DNA from: Pectinatus brassicae
Lineage (GTDB): Bacteria; Bacillota; Negativicutes; Selenomonadales; Selenomonadaceae
Assembly (NCBI RefSeq): GCF_014201835.1
Contig: NZ_JACHFH010000009.1
Span: 22,799-86,798 of the forward strand
Direction: 5' to 3'
Length of the DNA stretch: 64,000 nucleotides
In this document: one piece after another, positions 28,086 through 37,369 of the stretch
Layout of the letters: every line of letters starts with the position of its first letter
How positions within the stretch are numbered: the stretch's first letter is position 1
The notes under the pieces: generated by a model
What the model was told of the DNA's origin: nothing
The model's input: the letters and a program-made list of their open reading frames with translations, nothing else
Database searches by the model: none
Translations under genes and position numbers: made by a program

Positions 28086-28141
28086 ATACTTATAAATAAT
28101 ACCGTTGTCAATTAATTGACAACGGTATTATTTATAAGTAT
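28086..28141. repeat. 56-bp perfect palindrome between the polyamine genes
   Basis: Two 28-base arms (28086-28113 and 28114-28141), centred on AATT/AATT, are perfect reverse complements with no spacer. The palindrome abuts the stop codon of the dehydrogenase gene (28142-28144) and ends about 36 bp before nspC. As RNA it would form a very long hairpin. No clear T run follows on the minus strand, so a plain terminator is not the best reading. Confidence 0.85.
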
Positions 28142-29341
28142 TTAATCAACCATAGTCGGATTAAAATCTTCCTGCCAAGGCAATCCCCACTTATTAAGTG
28201 CGTCCATAAACGGATCTGGATCAAATTCTTCAATATTATATACACCTGGTTTTTGCCATGTGCCATTCATGACCAGCATGGCCCCAATCATCGCCGGAAC
28301 TCCGGTAGTATAAGAAACTGCCTGCGACCCTACTTCCCTATAACATTCCTGATGATCGCAAACATTATAAACATAATAATGCTTTTCTTTGCCGTCTTTT
28401 TTGCCGGTAAAGATACAACCGATATTTGTCTTACCTACTGTGCGTGGGCCAAGACTTGCCGGATCAGGTAAAACTGCCTTTAAAAATTGCAATGGTATTA
28501 TTTTTTTACCCTCAAAATCTATTGGTTCAATAGAAGTCATTCCTACATTTTCTAAGCATTTTAAATGTGTAAGATAGCTTTGCCCAAATGTCATAAAAAA
28601 GCGAATGCGTTTTATGCCCTTTATATTTAATCCTAATGACTCAAGTTCTTCATGATGGAGCAGATACATATCCTTTTGTCCAACTTCGGCAAAACTATAT
28701 TCGCGTTTTATTTCCATTGGCTTTGTTTCTACCCATTGGCCATTTTCCCAATAGCTGCCATTAGCGGTTACTTCACGAATATTTATTTCTGGATTAAAAT
28801 TGGTCGCAAATGGATAACCATGGTCGCCGCCATTACAATCAAGTATATCAATGTAGTTTATTTCATCAAAATGGTGCTTTAACGCATGCGCACTAAATAC
28901 ACCAGTTACACCTGGATCAAAGCCGCTGCCCAAAAGAGCTGTTATTCCTGCCGCTTTAAATTTTTCCCGATACGCCCACTGCCACTTATATTCAAATTTA
29001 GCCGTTTCTGGCGGCTCATAATTAGCTGTATCCACATAATGAGTTTTAGTCGCCAAGCAAGCATCCATAATCGTCAAATCCTGATATGGCAATGCTAAGT
29101 TTAATACAACATCTGGTTTATATTCATTTATCAAATTTATCAATTGCTCAGTAGAATCCGCATCTACCTGTGCTGTAGTTATTTTTGTTCTGCCACCTGC
29201 CAATTTTTCTTTTAAAGCATCACATTTGCTTTTAGTACGGCTGGCAATCATAATTTCCTCAAATACCTCACTGTTTTGACAGCATTTGTGTATAGCAACA
29301 CTGGCTACACCACCACAACCGATAATCAGCGCTCTCCCCAT
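28142..29341 (-). CDS. Carboxynorspermidine/carboxyspermidine dehydrogenase (saccharopine dehydrogenase family)
   Basis: A 399-residue NAD(P)-dependent enzyme. It begins with a Rossmann motif (RALIIGCGGVASVAIHKC) and carries LLGSGFDPGVTGVFSAHALKH-type sequence (quoted in part) and the C-terminal saccharopine dehydrogenase region. With nspC downstream it should condense aspartate semialdehyde with a diamine (putrescine or diaminopropane) and reduce the product. The polyamine made, spermidine or norspermidine, cannot be told. ATG at 29341 has AGGAGG nine bases upstream; the in-frame ATG at 29383 is less likely. Confidence 0.88.
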   Translation of the reverse strand: MGRALIIGCGGVASVAIHKCCQNSEVFEEIMIASRTKSKCDALKEKLAGGRTKITTAQVDADSTEQLINLINEYKPDVVLNLALPYQDLTIMDACLATKTHYVDTANYEPPETAKFEYKWQWAYREKFKAAGITALLGSGFDPGVTGVFSAHALKHHFDEINYIDILDCNGGDHGYPFATNFNPEINIREVTANGSYWENGQWVETKPMEIKREYSFAEVGQKDMYLLHHEELESLGLNIKGIKRIRFFMTFGQSYLTHLKCLENVGMTSIEPIDFEGKKIIPLQFLKAVLPDPASLGPRTVGKTNIGCIFTGKKDGKEKHYYVYNVCDHQECYREVGSQAVSYTTGVPAMIGAMLVMNGTWQKPGVYNIEEFDPDPFMDALNKWGLPWQEDFNPTMVD

Positions 29342-29421
29342 ACAAAAACCTCCTAGTCTATATACTGTAGTATAGTATAACAAAAAAATTATTATTTGTA
29401 TCTATCTGTTATAAATAATTT

Positions 29422-29447
29422 ACAAATGCTTTTACTTAAGCATTTGT
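29422..29447 (-). terminator. Terminator overlapping the end of the DUF445 gene
   Basis: Arms ACAAATGCTT (29422-29431) and AAGCATTTGT (29438-29447) form a 10-bp stem that includes the stop codon of the upstream DUF445 gene. An A/T-rich stretch rather than a pure T run follows. Confidence 0.5.
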
Positions 29448-30682
29448 GCAATGATAAAAATCAATAAACCAATGCTGCCGCCAACCAATGAACCGTTTAC
29501 CCTTATCCAAATTAAATCCGTACTTATTTTGGAATAAACAATCTCATTTAATTGCGCATCACTCATATTCATTAAAACCCGTCTTACAATATCACCAATC
29601 ATATTTTGTCCCTGCAACGCTGATCGTCCAATAACATCATTTATAAATTTTTCCAGCTGCTTACGCAGATATATATTTTCTTTCAATAATATAAAGACAT
29701 CATCAAATTGCTGTTTAATAAACGATCGCAGCTGTCTTTGCAATCTGCTCTGTTCTTCATTCAAATCAAAATCACTACATACATTATTAGTCCATTCCCT
29801 AATAATTTTTCTTACAACATCTGTTTCTGCAATAGCAGTCTGCAACTGTACCACAATATTGTCATAGGCATCTTTTTTTGTTAATTCATCAATATTATTG
29901 GCAATAATTAGACTTATATCCTGATGCACCTGGCTTTCTGACTGCATCATTTCCTGCAAAAAATCAATTAATTTTTTCTGCACCAATACTGCACATTCAG
30001 CTGTATTTATAACATCAAGCATACTTCCCAAAGAAAATAAAAATGACGGCACATTAGATTTCATTTTCTCGTCTAATATTTTTTCGATATACTGTCTGCT
30101 TTCCGGCTGAGCTATTTTATTACCGGCTACCAGCAATACCTTGTGCAGAATCTGCTGCTGGAGCTGTGGTTTTTGCAGCCATTCACTCAAATATATTTTA
30201 ATTTCAGTTGCTGATATATTTTCAGTAATTATTTTTACTATATACTCATTAATAAATTCTTCTGTAGTGCTGCGTTTTATTTCCGTTTTTACCGTATCTA
30301 TTATTTTATCGGCAGCAATTTCTTTATACTCCTCTTTATCTGCCCAAACAATAATTTTATCAACAGCATTTAATGAGCGCAATTGTAAAAATATGTTTTT
30401 ACGGGAAAAGAATTGCTGCTGTACTAATTTGGTAGTAGCCTGTGTAAAAGCCTGACGTTTACGCGGCAAAATTGCTGTATGCCAGCTTATGCCAAGCGGT
30501 CTGCCAAAAAGTGCCTTAACCGCAAACCAGTCAGCAATCCCTCCCACTAAGGCTGCTTCCACACAAAATAAAACGCCCTGTACGAAAATATTATTAGGAT
30601 ACTGTACTTTTATATATAATGCAGCAATAAATAATATAGCCGCCACTATCAACACCTTATCGGCACGATTATATTTTTTCAT
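29432..30682 (-). CDS. DUF445 family membrane protein
   Basis: A 416-residue protein with hydrophobic N-terminal segments (about 12-50, with the conserved ALVGGIADWFAVKALF and LGISWHTAILPRKR), a long helical middle, and a C-terminal membrane segment after WIRVNGSLVGGSIG. This is the DUF445 layout; the function is unknown, with envelope or curvature roles suggested for relatives. Its ATG overlaps the stop of the upstream DUF445 gene (TGATG), so the two are translationally coupled paralogues. TTG at 30685 is an alternative start. Confidence 0.85.
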   Translation of the reverse strand: MKKYNRADKVLIVAAILFIAALYIKVQYPNNIFVQGVLFCVEAALVGGIADWFAVKALFGRPLGISWHTAILPRKRQAFTQATTKLVQQQFFSRKNIFLQLRSLNAVDKIIVWADKEEYKEIAADKIIDTVKTEIKRSTTEEFINEYIVKIITENISATEIKIYLSEWLQKPQLQQQILHKVLLVAGNKIAQPESRQYIEKILDEKMKSNVPSFLFSLGSMLDVINTAECAVLVQKKLIDFLQEMMQSESQVHQDISLIIANNIDELTKKDAYDNIVVQLQTAIAETDVVRKIIREWTNNVCSDFDLNEEQSRLQRQLRSFIKQQFDDVFILLKENIYLRKQLEKFINDVIGRSALQGQNMIGDIVRRVLMNMSDAQLNEIVYSKISTDLIWIRVNGSLVGGSIGLLIFIIAQMLK

Positions 30683-31917
30683 CAATTACAAAACCTTTCT
30701 GCCATATAAGTAAGTACATATAGTGCTATACCAGCCATGCCGCCCACTAAAGAACCATTTATCCTTATCATCTGTAAATCACTGCTTATATGGTCTTCAA
30801 TTAATGCTGTAAATTCTTCTGTCGAATAACTGTTTAATTTATTTTTTATCATATTCAGCAAGTATGGCGCACTTTTTTCCACTAATGTGGCCAGCTTGTC
30901 CTTTAACCAACCATCAAAAACCTTCTGTATATTTTTATCATTAATAAAATTTTTCAATTGACCATCAATAATATTATTGATTTTATTAAATAATTCTTGC
31001 TGCATTTGCTTATCAGCCAATAGTTTTCCCCAATAATCATTGCTTATTTGGACAAAATCACTATTTTTATTAATAGCGCGGCCTATCGCAGCAAACATCT
31101 CATTATATTTGTCCTCCTGCTGCAAATCTACCAGCCATGTGTCACGCAGCCAGATTTGTAATTTTTTCCTGTTTTCATCATCTTTATTATCCCATTTAGT
31201 GATAAAAGCGTTCAGCTTGCCTAAAACATCCTGCATAATACTTTCATCGCTTAAATCCAGCATAGCAATTGCCATCTCACGCAAAGTAGAGCCACTTTTA
31301 TATTCATTTTTAACATCATGAATAAGCTGCTCCAGCATTGACTGCATTTTTTTATCAGCCAGCATCGTGTTAATAAAAATGCCCACGGCTTTCATAAATA
31401 TATCAAGCTGCTTAGAATTTATAATTCCAGCTAATATATTAACTATCGCTTCTTTATATAATTTTTCATCATTTTTTTTAGCAACATTTTGTACATCAGT
31501 TACGATAGCCGTAATGTCCATTTTTTTTATAAGTTCTCTGCCCAAAGATGTTATTGTAGTATATAATCGTTCTGTCCCACCTTTTTTTGTCAAATAATTG
31601 ACAAGCATCTGTCCCATATCATAACGAATAACGTCTTTCATGATATTATTAGAATTTAATAAATCCTTACTAATAAAATTAATAAGTTCATCCATAATTC
31701 GACCTCGATTACGCGGTAAAATTGCTGTACGCCACGATATTCCCAGAGGTTTCCTAAACAGTGCCGTAACAGCAAACCAATCCGCTAAGCCGCCTATCAT
31801 TGCCGCTAAAAAACCATTATGCAGTAACTTGATGAAAAATCCTTCTTTGCCTGCTGTCAGCAGCATTCCTGCCAGCATAAGTACTAACAGGCCTGTTGCC
31901 TGTAACTTTTTGTTCAT
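30682..31917 (-). CDS. DUF445 family membrane protein (paralogue)
   Basis: A 411-residue protein with the same layout as its downstream neighbour: N-terminal AMIGGLADWFAVTALF and LGISWRTAILPRNR, helical centre, and C-terminal MIRINGSLVGGMAGIALYVL. The conserved ends and divergent middles suggest an old tandem duplication with retention of both copies. ATG follows GAGG. It is divergent from secG, with about 170 bp between. Function not known. Confidence 0.85.
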   Translation of the reverse strand: MNKKLQATGLLVLMLAGMLLTAGKEGFFIKLLHNGFLAAMIGGLADWFAVTALFRKPLGISWRTAILPRNRGRIMDELINFISKDLLNSNNIMKDVIRYDMGQMLVNYLTKKGGTERLYTTITSLGRELIKKMDITAIVTDVQNVAKKNDEKLYKEAIVNILAGIINSKQLDIFMKAVGIFINTMLADKKMQSMLEQLIHDVKNEYKSGSTLREMAIAMLDLSDESIMQDVLGKLNAFITKWDNKDDENRKKLQIWLRDTWLVDLQQEDKYNEMFAAIGRAINKNSDFVQISNDYWGKLLADKQMQQELFNKINNIIDGQLKNFINDKNIQKVFDGWLKDKLATLVEKSAPYLLNMIKNKLNSYSTEEFTALIEDHISSDLQMIRINGSLVGGMAGIALYVLTYMAERFCN

Positions 31918-32090
31918 CGTTATAACCTCAAATATCTATAAAAATTTATTATTAACTCTAAATATTATACAAATAAATATAGTAAAATTTCAACCCTGCC
32001 TATTTATAGACAAATACTTTCTTACATGCTAAAATATAAAGTATATTATATGTTTAAATGTAAAACTTTGCTCATTAGGAGGGTTATTGT

Positions 32091-32321
32091 TTGGAGTTAA
32101 CTATTTTAATGATAATAGATGCTGTCATCGCTATCGGCTTAATCGCTTCTGTTCTTTTACAGGAAGGGAAAAGTGCCGGCATGGGCGGACTTTCTGGAGA
32201 AACCGATACAGTATTTAGTTCCAAAGCCAGAGGACTGGATGCATTAATGGCTAAAGTTACAGTTGTTTTTGCAATTTTATTTGGAATTCTTACTGTAATA
32301 ATTGCAAAAATGACTGCCTAA
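32091..32321 (+). CDS. secG: Preprotein translocase subunit SecG
   Basis: A 76-residue protein with two membrane helices and the typical loop VLLQEGKSAGMGGLSGETDTVFSSKARG (residues about 20-47, motif GKSAGMGG...). It belongs to the SecYEG channel and assists insertion and export. The start is TTG at 32091, preceded by AGGAGGG. It heads the usual Firmicute string secG-carboxylesterase-rnr-smpB, though a terminator follows it here. Confidence 0.92.
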   Translation: MELTILMIIDAVIAIGLIASVLLQEGKSAGMGGLSGETDTVFSSKARGLDALMAKVTVVFAILFGILTVIIAKMTA

Positions 32322-32325
32322 AAAA

Positions 32326-32358
32326 AGTTCTCTATCATCACGATAGGGAGCTTTTTTT
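32326..32358 (+). terminator. Terminator after secG
   Basis: AGTTCTCTATC (32326-32336) pairs with GATAGGGAGCT (32342-32352), loop ATCAC, followed by a run of T. Partial readthrough into est-rnr-smpB is possible, since no strong separate promoter stands out in the 30 bp that follow. Confidence 0.85.
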
Positions 32359-32387
32359 AATAAAATCTTTCCACGGGGTATTTTATC

Positions 32388-33131
32388 ATGATTTTAAAGG
32401 GTGCTGAACCATTTTTTCTGCCAGGTAATAAAGAAAATGGTATATTATTAACACATGGTTTTACCGGCTCTCCCTCTGAAATGCTGCTGTTAGGCGAGTA
32501 TCTCAATAAACTTGGCTATACTGTTTTAGGTGTACGTCTATGTGGTCATGGAACAACACCTGAAGATATGTCACACACTATTTGGCAGGATTGGTATCAA
32601 TCTGTCTGTGATGGGTACTTACTGCTTAAAGGCTGTTGCTCGCAGATAACCGCCATCGGTTTATCTATGGGCAGTATCTTATCATTGCTGCTAAGTCTTG
32701 ATTATCACGTTGACAAGCTCATTGCTCTTAGCACCCCGCTATTCATTGCTGCTCAGCGCGGCTTAAATTCATTGCCGCCGCGTAAACAATGTCATGATGA
32801 TTTTATTCCTAAGCCTTCTCGCAAATATCCCGGCGTTGATGAACATTATACTGTCCATTATAAAAAAACCCCAGTAATTTGTGTTTATGAATTACTTGAA
32901 TGCATCAATCATTTAAAAATAAATTTAAAAAACATTACTGCTCCTTTACTAATAATACAAAGTAATAACGACCACACTGCCAGCCCCAAAAGTGCGCAAT
33001 ACCTTTATGATAATGTCCAAAGTCCAAGTAAAAAAATTTTACATTTGAATCATTCCGGACATCTAATAACTTTGGACAGCGAAAAAGAAATAGTTTTTTC
33101 TGCTATAGCAGATTTTATACAAAATAAATAA
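32388..33131 (+). CDS. Alpha/beta-hydrolase carboxylesterase (Est30/monoacylglycerol lipase-like)
   Basis: A 247-residue cytosolic esterase. The oxyanion/lid start LLTHGFTGSPSEM, nucleophile Ser in GLSMGS (about residue 93), Asp in SNNDHTASP and His in LNHSGHLITLD make a full catalytic triad. It matches the carboxylesterase regularly found between secG and rnr in Firmicutes. The natural ester is unknown. ATG lies in a weak ribosome-binding context (GGGG at -13). Next gene, rnr, begins 20 bp later. Confidence 0.88.
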   Translation: MILKGAEPFFLPGNKENGILLTHGFTGSPSEMLLLGEYLNKLGYTVLGVRLCGHGTTPEDMSHTIWQDWYQSVCDGYLLLKGCCSQITAIGLSMGSILSLLLSLDYHVDKLIALSTPLFIAAQRGLNSLPPRKQCHDDFIPKPSRKYPGVDEHYTVHYKKTPVICVYELLECINHLKINLKNITAPLLIIQSNNDHTASPKSAQYLYDNVQSPSKKILHLNHSGHLITLDSEKEIVFSAIADFIQNK

Positions 33132-33150
33132 AATAACGATTGGAGAGATT

Positions 33151-35481
33151 ATGGAATTACAAGAACGAATTTTATATTATATGGAAAATGAGGCAACTGG
33201 ACCAGTCAGTGAAGAAGCTTTGGCCAGTGCCTTAAATTTGACCAATGAAGAATTAATTGAATTATTTTCAATCTTAGATAGATTAGAACACGACGGCCTT
33301 ATCGTCTGCAACCGCAACGATCTTTACGGTTTACCTGCACAAATGAATCTTGTCGTCGGCACCCTAAGCATGAACAGCAAAGGCTATGGTTTTATTTTGC
33401 CACAGGATAAAAATGAAGCTGAGCTCGGTGATGTATTTATCCCCCCTTCATTGCTGGGATCAGCCATGCATAATGACAAGGTTATTTGTCGATTAAACGA
33501 GACCAGCACTAGTGAAAGAGCTCGCGAAGGTGAGATCATTCGCATTTTAGAACGTGCCAATAAACAAATTGTCGGCACGTTTGAAAAAAGCACCGCTTTT
33601 GGCTTTGTAACACCAGACAATACCAAAATAACCAAGGATATTTTTATCCATAAACGCAATTTCAACAAAGCTCCTGTTGGGGCTAAAGTAATTGTTGAAA
33701 TCACTAAATGGCCGCGCAAACGCCATAATCCTGAAGGTAAAATCATACAGATACTTGGACAGGCCGATGACCCTGGTATCGATATACTCTCTGTAATTCA
33801 TCAGTACGATCTGCCACTCGATTTTCCTGCTGAAGTTGCCGCCGCTGCCAAAAACGTTCCAATGTCCGTCATGGAAAAAGAATATAAAAAACGTGAAGAC
33901 CGGCGTGATTTACCAATTGTAACTATTGATGGCGATGATGCCAAGGATTTAGACGATGGCGTCTATGTCACCAAAAAAGACAATGGTAATTATTTATTAG
34001 GTGTTTATATTGCTGATGTCAGCCACTATGTACGCGAAAATTCCACACTGGATATCGAAGCACGCAAACGCGGCACTAGTGTATATCTCGTCGACCGTGT
34101 TATTCCAATGCTGCCAACCCGTTTATCAAATGGAATATGCAGTTTAAATGCCGGCCAGGACCGCTTATCCATGGCTGCAGAAATGGAAATCGGCTCTGAC
34201 GGCCAGGTTATTTCCTATAAGATCTTCCCTACAGTCATTCATGTTTATCGCCGTTTAACCTATAATCTTGTTAATAAAATTCTTGTAGAAAAAGATCCAG
34301 AAACAATTACTGCCAACAAGGATATTTTAAATTTATTAAACACACTGAGCGATCTACGCAATATATTAAAAAAACGACGCCACATCCGCGGTTCAATTGA
34401 TTTCAATATAGCCGAAGTAAAAGTAAAATTAAATGAGCGGGGTATCCCAACAGCTTTATTAAAACGTGAGGGATCTTTGGGCGAATCAATAATTGAAGAA
34501 TGTATGCTCATAGCTAATGAAACGGTAGCCCAGCATATGGCCAAAAAACAACTTCCATTTATCTATCGTGTTCACGAACAGCCCGATACAGAAAAGATTG
34601 CTAATCTCAATGATTTATTGGCAACCTTTGGCCTGCATATAAATAAAAATACTAAAACCAATAATATTGACCCGCTGGCAATACAAAAAGTATTAACTGC
34701 TGTAGAAGGCCGTCCTGAGGAGAAAATCATTTCAACGTTAGCCTTACGAACAATGCAGCAAGCTCGCTATAAAGAAGAAAATGCTGGTCATTTTGGTCTG
34801 GCTGCTGAATTTTATACCCACTTCACTTCACCAATACGCCGCTATCCTGATTTAATTGTGCACCGGTTACTGGCAGAAACAATTTCTGCTAAAGGACATT
34901 TAGCAGCTACCCGCCAAAAACAGTTAAATAAAATGCTGCCGGAAATCGCAGTATCATCTTCCATCAGAGAACGTGTTGCCGCTGATGCTGAACGTGATAC
35001 TGTCGATATGAAAAAAATCGAATACATGGCACAGTTTGTCGGTGATGAATTTACTGGTGTCATAAGTGGTGTAACTTCCTTTGGTATATTCATTGAGCTT
35101 GATAACGGCGTAGAGGGACTTGTTCATGTATCCAGCATGGCTAACGATTATTACGAATATGTCGAAAAAGAATATGCCTTAGTAGGACGGCGTACCAATA
35201 CCCGTTATCAAATGGGACAAAGCGTTACCATTATTATTATGCGCGCCGATGCCAAGGAACGATTGCTCGACTTTATACTAAAAGGCAATGGTGTCTATAA
35301 CGATTTTAAACGTCCTAAAGTATCTGCCGCTGTGGAAAAAATTGCCCAGATACCAGCAGACAGTACGCCTACAAACAGCTCACATAATCATCGCCATAAA
35401 AACAAAAAAGTTGACAGCTACCAAAAAATAACTCATAAAAAAAAGCATCGCAGCAAACATCTCAAAGCAAATCATAAATAA
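33151..35481 (+). CDS. rnr: Ribonuclease R
   Basis: A 776-residue 3'-5' exoribonuclease of the RNase II/R family that degrades structured RNA and takes part in trans-translation. Domains: N-terminal winged helix (about 1-65), cold-shock domains (about 70-225), the RNB catalytic domain (about 245-585) with DGDDAKDLDDGVYV holding the metal-binding Asp residues, and an S1 domain (about 635-715; FTGVISGVTSFGIFIEL). A Lys/His-rich tail follows. Adjacent to smpB, as is usual. ATG follows GGAGAG. Confidence 0.95.
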   Translation: MELQERILYYMENEATGPVSEEALASALNLTNEELIELFSILDRLEHDGLIVCNRNDLYGLPAQMNLVVGTLSMNSKGYGFILPQDKNEAELGDVFIPPSLLGSAMHNDKVICRLNETSTSERAREGEIIRILERANKQIVGTFEKSTAFGFVTPDNTKITKDIFIHKRNFNKAPVGAKVIVEITKWPRKRHNPEGKIIQILGQADDPGIDILSVIHQYDLPLDFPAEVAAAAKNVPMSVMEKEYKKREDRRDLPIVTIDGDDAKDLDDGVYVTKKDNGNYLLGVYIADVSHYVRENSTLDIEARKRGTSVYLVDRVIPMLPTRLSNGICSLNAGQDRLSMAAEMEIGSDGQVISYKIFPTVIHVYRRLTYNLVNKILVEKDPETITANKDILNLLNTLSDLRNILKKRRHIRGSIDFNIAEVKVKLNERGIPTALLKREGSLGESIIEECMLIANETVAQHMAKKQLPFIYRVHEQPDTEKIANLNDLLATFGLHINKNTKTNNIDPLAIQKVLTAVEGRPEEKIISTLALRTMQQARYKEENAGHFGLAAEFYTHFTSPIRRYPDLIVHRLLAETISAKGHLAATRQKQLNKMLPEIAVSSSIRERVAADAERDTVDMKKIEYMAQFVGDEFTGVISGVTSFGIFIELDNGVEGLVHVSSMANDYYEYVEKEYALVGRRTNTRYQMGQSVTIIIMRADAKERLLDFILKGNGVYNDFKRPKVSAAVEKIAQIPADSTPTNSSHNHRHKNKKVDSYQKITHKKKHRSKHLKANHK

Positions 35482-35533
35482 ATCCCATTTCTACAATATA
35501 CGATTTCAATTTATATAGAAAGGAACTTTCACT

Positions 35534-36007
35534 ATGGGAAAAAACAACAGCAGTATAAAAATTGTCTGCGAAAACCGTAAAGCCCGCCATGATTTTTTTA
35601 TTCATGAAACGTTTGAAGCTGGTATTGCTTTGGTCGGCACCGAAGTAAAATCACTGCGTGCCGGCAAAGCCAATTTAAAAGACAGCTTTGCTTTAATAAA
35701 AAATAATGAAGCCTACCTTGAAAATTTCCATATCAGTCCTTATGAACATGGCAATATTTTCAATCATGATCCTTTACGCCGCAGAAAGCTTTTAATGCAT
35801 AAAGCTGAAATAATCCGCCTATTCAGTAAAACTCAGGAAAAGGGGCTCACGCTTGTTCCTCTTAAAATATATTTTTCCAAAGGCAAAGCCAAAGTAGAAT
35901 TAGCACTGGCTTCCGGTAAGAAAAATTATGATAAGCGCCAGGTTTTGGCTGAAAAAACGGCTAAACGTGAAGTAGAACGAGCCCTGCGTGAACGGCAAAA
36001 ATATTAA
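35534..36007 (+). CDS. smpB: SsrA-binding protein SmpB
   Basis: A 157-residue RNA-binding protein that brings tmRNA to stalled ribosomes. [38 protein letters not shown] and the C-terminal basic tail (KRQVL...[13 protein letters not shown] pattern) are all present. It follows rnr by 52 bp, with AGAAAGGA before the ATG. No tmRNA gene follows; a terminator comes directly after the stop codon. Confidence 0.95.
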   Translation: MGKNNSSIKIVCENRKARHDFFIHETFEAGIALVGTEVKSLRAGKANLKDSFALIKNNEAYLENFHISPYEHGNIFNHDPLRRRKLLMHKAEIIRLFSKTQEKGLTLVPLKIYFSKGKAKVELALASGKKNYDKRQVLAEKTAKREVERALRERQKY

Positions 36008-36047
36008 AAAATGGTGCAGCAATTAAAAATTGCTGCACCATTTTTTT
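36008..36047. terminator. Bidirectional terminator between smpB and the ABC importer
   Basis: ATGGTGCAGCAATT and AATTGCTGCACCAT form a 14-bp perfect stem with a short A-rich loop, with T runs on both strands, between convergent genes. Confidence 0.9.
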
Positions 36048-36693
36048 AAAAACTTTTAGCGGCAAGACGACGATGTTCCCAACGGGCTAACAGCGATAAA
36101 GCATAATTGATTACAAAATAAATTAAAGCTACACACCCCATAATAACAAATAAATGCACTGTATCACTATAGCGTCCGATTAATATCATACCTCGTCCCG
36201 TAAGTTCCTCCGTACCAACAGCCCAAACAAACGATGAATCTTTAATTACCGTTGTAAACTGTGAAACCATCGGCGGGATAATATTACGATAGGCCTGCGG
36301 CAAAATTATATGATAAACAATCTGCCATCTGTTAAGTCCCTGTGACAAAGCCGCTTCAAACTGTCCCTTAGACACTGAATTTATACCGCCACGAACAATT
36401 TCAGCCATAATCGCACCAGTAAACACGGACATTGCCAATATTCCTGACATTGTTGGCGGTAATGGTGTCATAAAACGTGCAATAAGGACACATAGTAAAC
36501 AAGGAATATTGCGTACAATATCAACATATAGTCCACCGATATGACCAATAATAGGAAGTTGCAGATATCTGGCTACTCCAATAAGCGTGCCTAAAATAAC
36601 ACTAAATATTATAGAAAAAAAACCTATCTCCAGTGTAACTTTAAAGCCGCCCATTAAAAATAAAAAATTATTCATTTGAAATAAGTCTGACAA
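36046..36693 (-). CDS. Polar amino acid ABC transporter permease (GlnP/HisM type)
   Basis: A 215-residue inner-membrane permease of the His/Glu/Gln/Arg family with about five hydrophobic segments and the conserved cytoplasmic loop ALSQGLNRWQIVYHIILPQAYR (EAA motif; only the core GLNRWQ-ILPQA is diagnostic). It pairs with the second permease just upstream. The start is taken as TTG at 36693, four bases after the upstream stop, with GGGGTG before it; ATG at 36675 is possible. Last gene of the four-gene importer operon. Confidence 0.88.
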   Translation of the reverse strand: MSDLFQMNNFLFLMGGFKVTLEIGFFSIIFSVILGTLIGVARYLQLPIIGHIGGLYVDIVRNIPCLLCVLIARFMTPLPPTMSGILAMSVFTGAIMAEIVRGGINSVSKGQFEAALSQGLNRWQIVYHIILPQAYRNIIPPMVSQFTTVIKDSSFVWAVGTEELTGRGMILIGRYSDTVHLFVIMGCVALIYFVINYALSLLARWEHRRLAAKSF

Positions 36694-36697
36694 TAGC

Positions 36698-37369
36698 TTA
36701 CACCCCGGCTTTCTTTTCTAATTTATTTATATATTTACTAAGAGCAAAACAAATTATCCAATAACAGCAGCCCGATACAAAATAAGCTGGTCCATAATAC
36801 ATATTGCTGCCTGACCATGAATCAGCCTGATACATTAGATCTCCACCGGCAATCATTGCCAATACGGAGGTGTTTTTTACCAAATTTATAGTCTGATTGG
36901 CCATCGCCGGCAGCATTACTTTCTTGGCCTGCGGCAATACTATATACCACATTGCCTGCCAATAGCTAAAGCCCTGGGAAACAGCAGCTTCCAGCTGTCC
37001 TTTCGGCACAGCCATAATGCCGCCTCTTACCACTTCAGCCATATAGGCTCCAGTATAAAGGCCAACACCCAAAATCCCAATTAATAATACCGGCAGCATT
37101 ATATGTAAATGCGGCAAAGCATTATAAATAAAGATTACCTGAATTACCAAAGGAGTATTTTGAAAAAACTCCACATAGATACGATTTATTACCCGAATAA
37201 TTTTATTGGGAAAAACACCGGCGATACCAAAAATTATCCCTAATAATATCGATAAAACAAGTGCACCGATTGTTACTTCCAGCGTTGTTATAAGCCCACC
37301 GATAAATATATCACGTGCATCAAACAACGCCTGCCACTTGTACAGTGCAAAAGGATTATTTACATCCAT
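36698..37369 (-). CDS. Polar amino acid ABC transporter permease
   Basis: A 223-residue permease of the same family, with the EAA-like loop AVSQGFSYWQAMWYIVLPQA (G and LPQA positions conserved) and five hydrophobic segments. Its ATG overlaps the stop codon of the substrate-binding protein gene by one base, giving tight translational coupling. Two different permeases with one binding protein and one ATPase is the usual layout for glutamine or glutamate importers. Confidence 0.88.
   Translation of the reverse strand: MDVNNPFALYKWQALFDARDIFIGGLITTLEVTIGALVLSILLGIIFGIAGVFPNKIIRVINRIYVEFFQNTPLVIQVIFIYNALPHLHIMLPVLLIGILGVGLYTGAYMAEVVRGGIMAVPKGQLEAAVSQGFSYWQAMWYIVLPQAKKVMLPAMANQTINLVKNTSVLAMIAGGDLMYQADSWSGSNMYYGPAYFVSGCCYWIICFALSKYINKLEKKAGV

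Noticed and set aside
36008..36047. Possible tmRNA gene after smpB
   Set aside because: Only a terminator and a convergent permease gene follow; no tmRNA-like acceptor end or tag frame is present.
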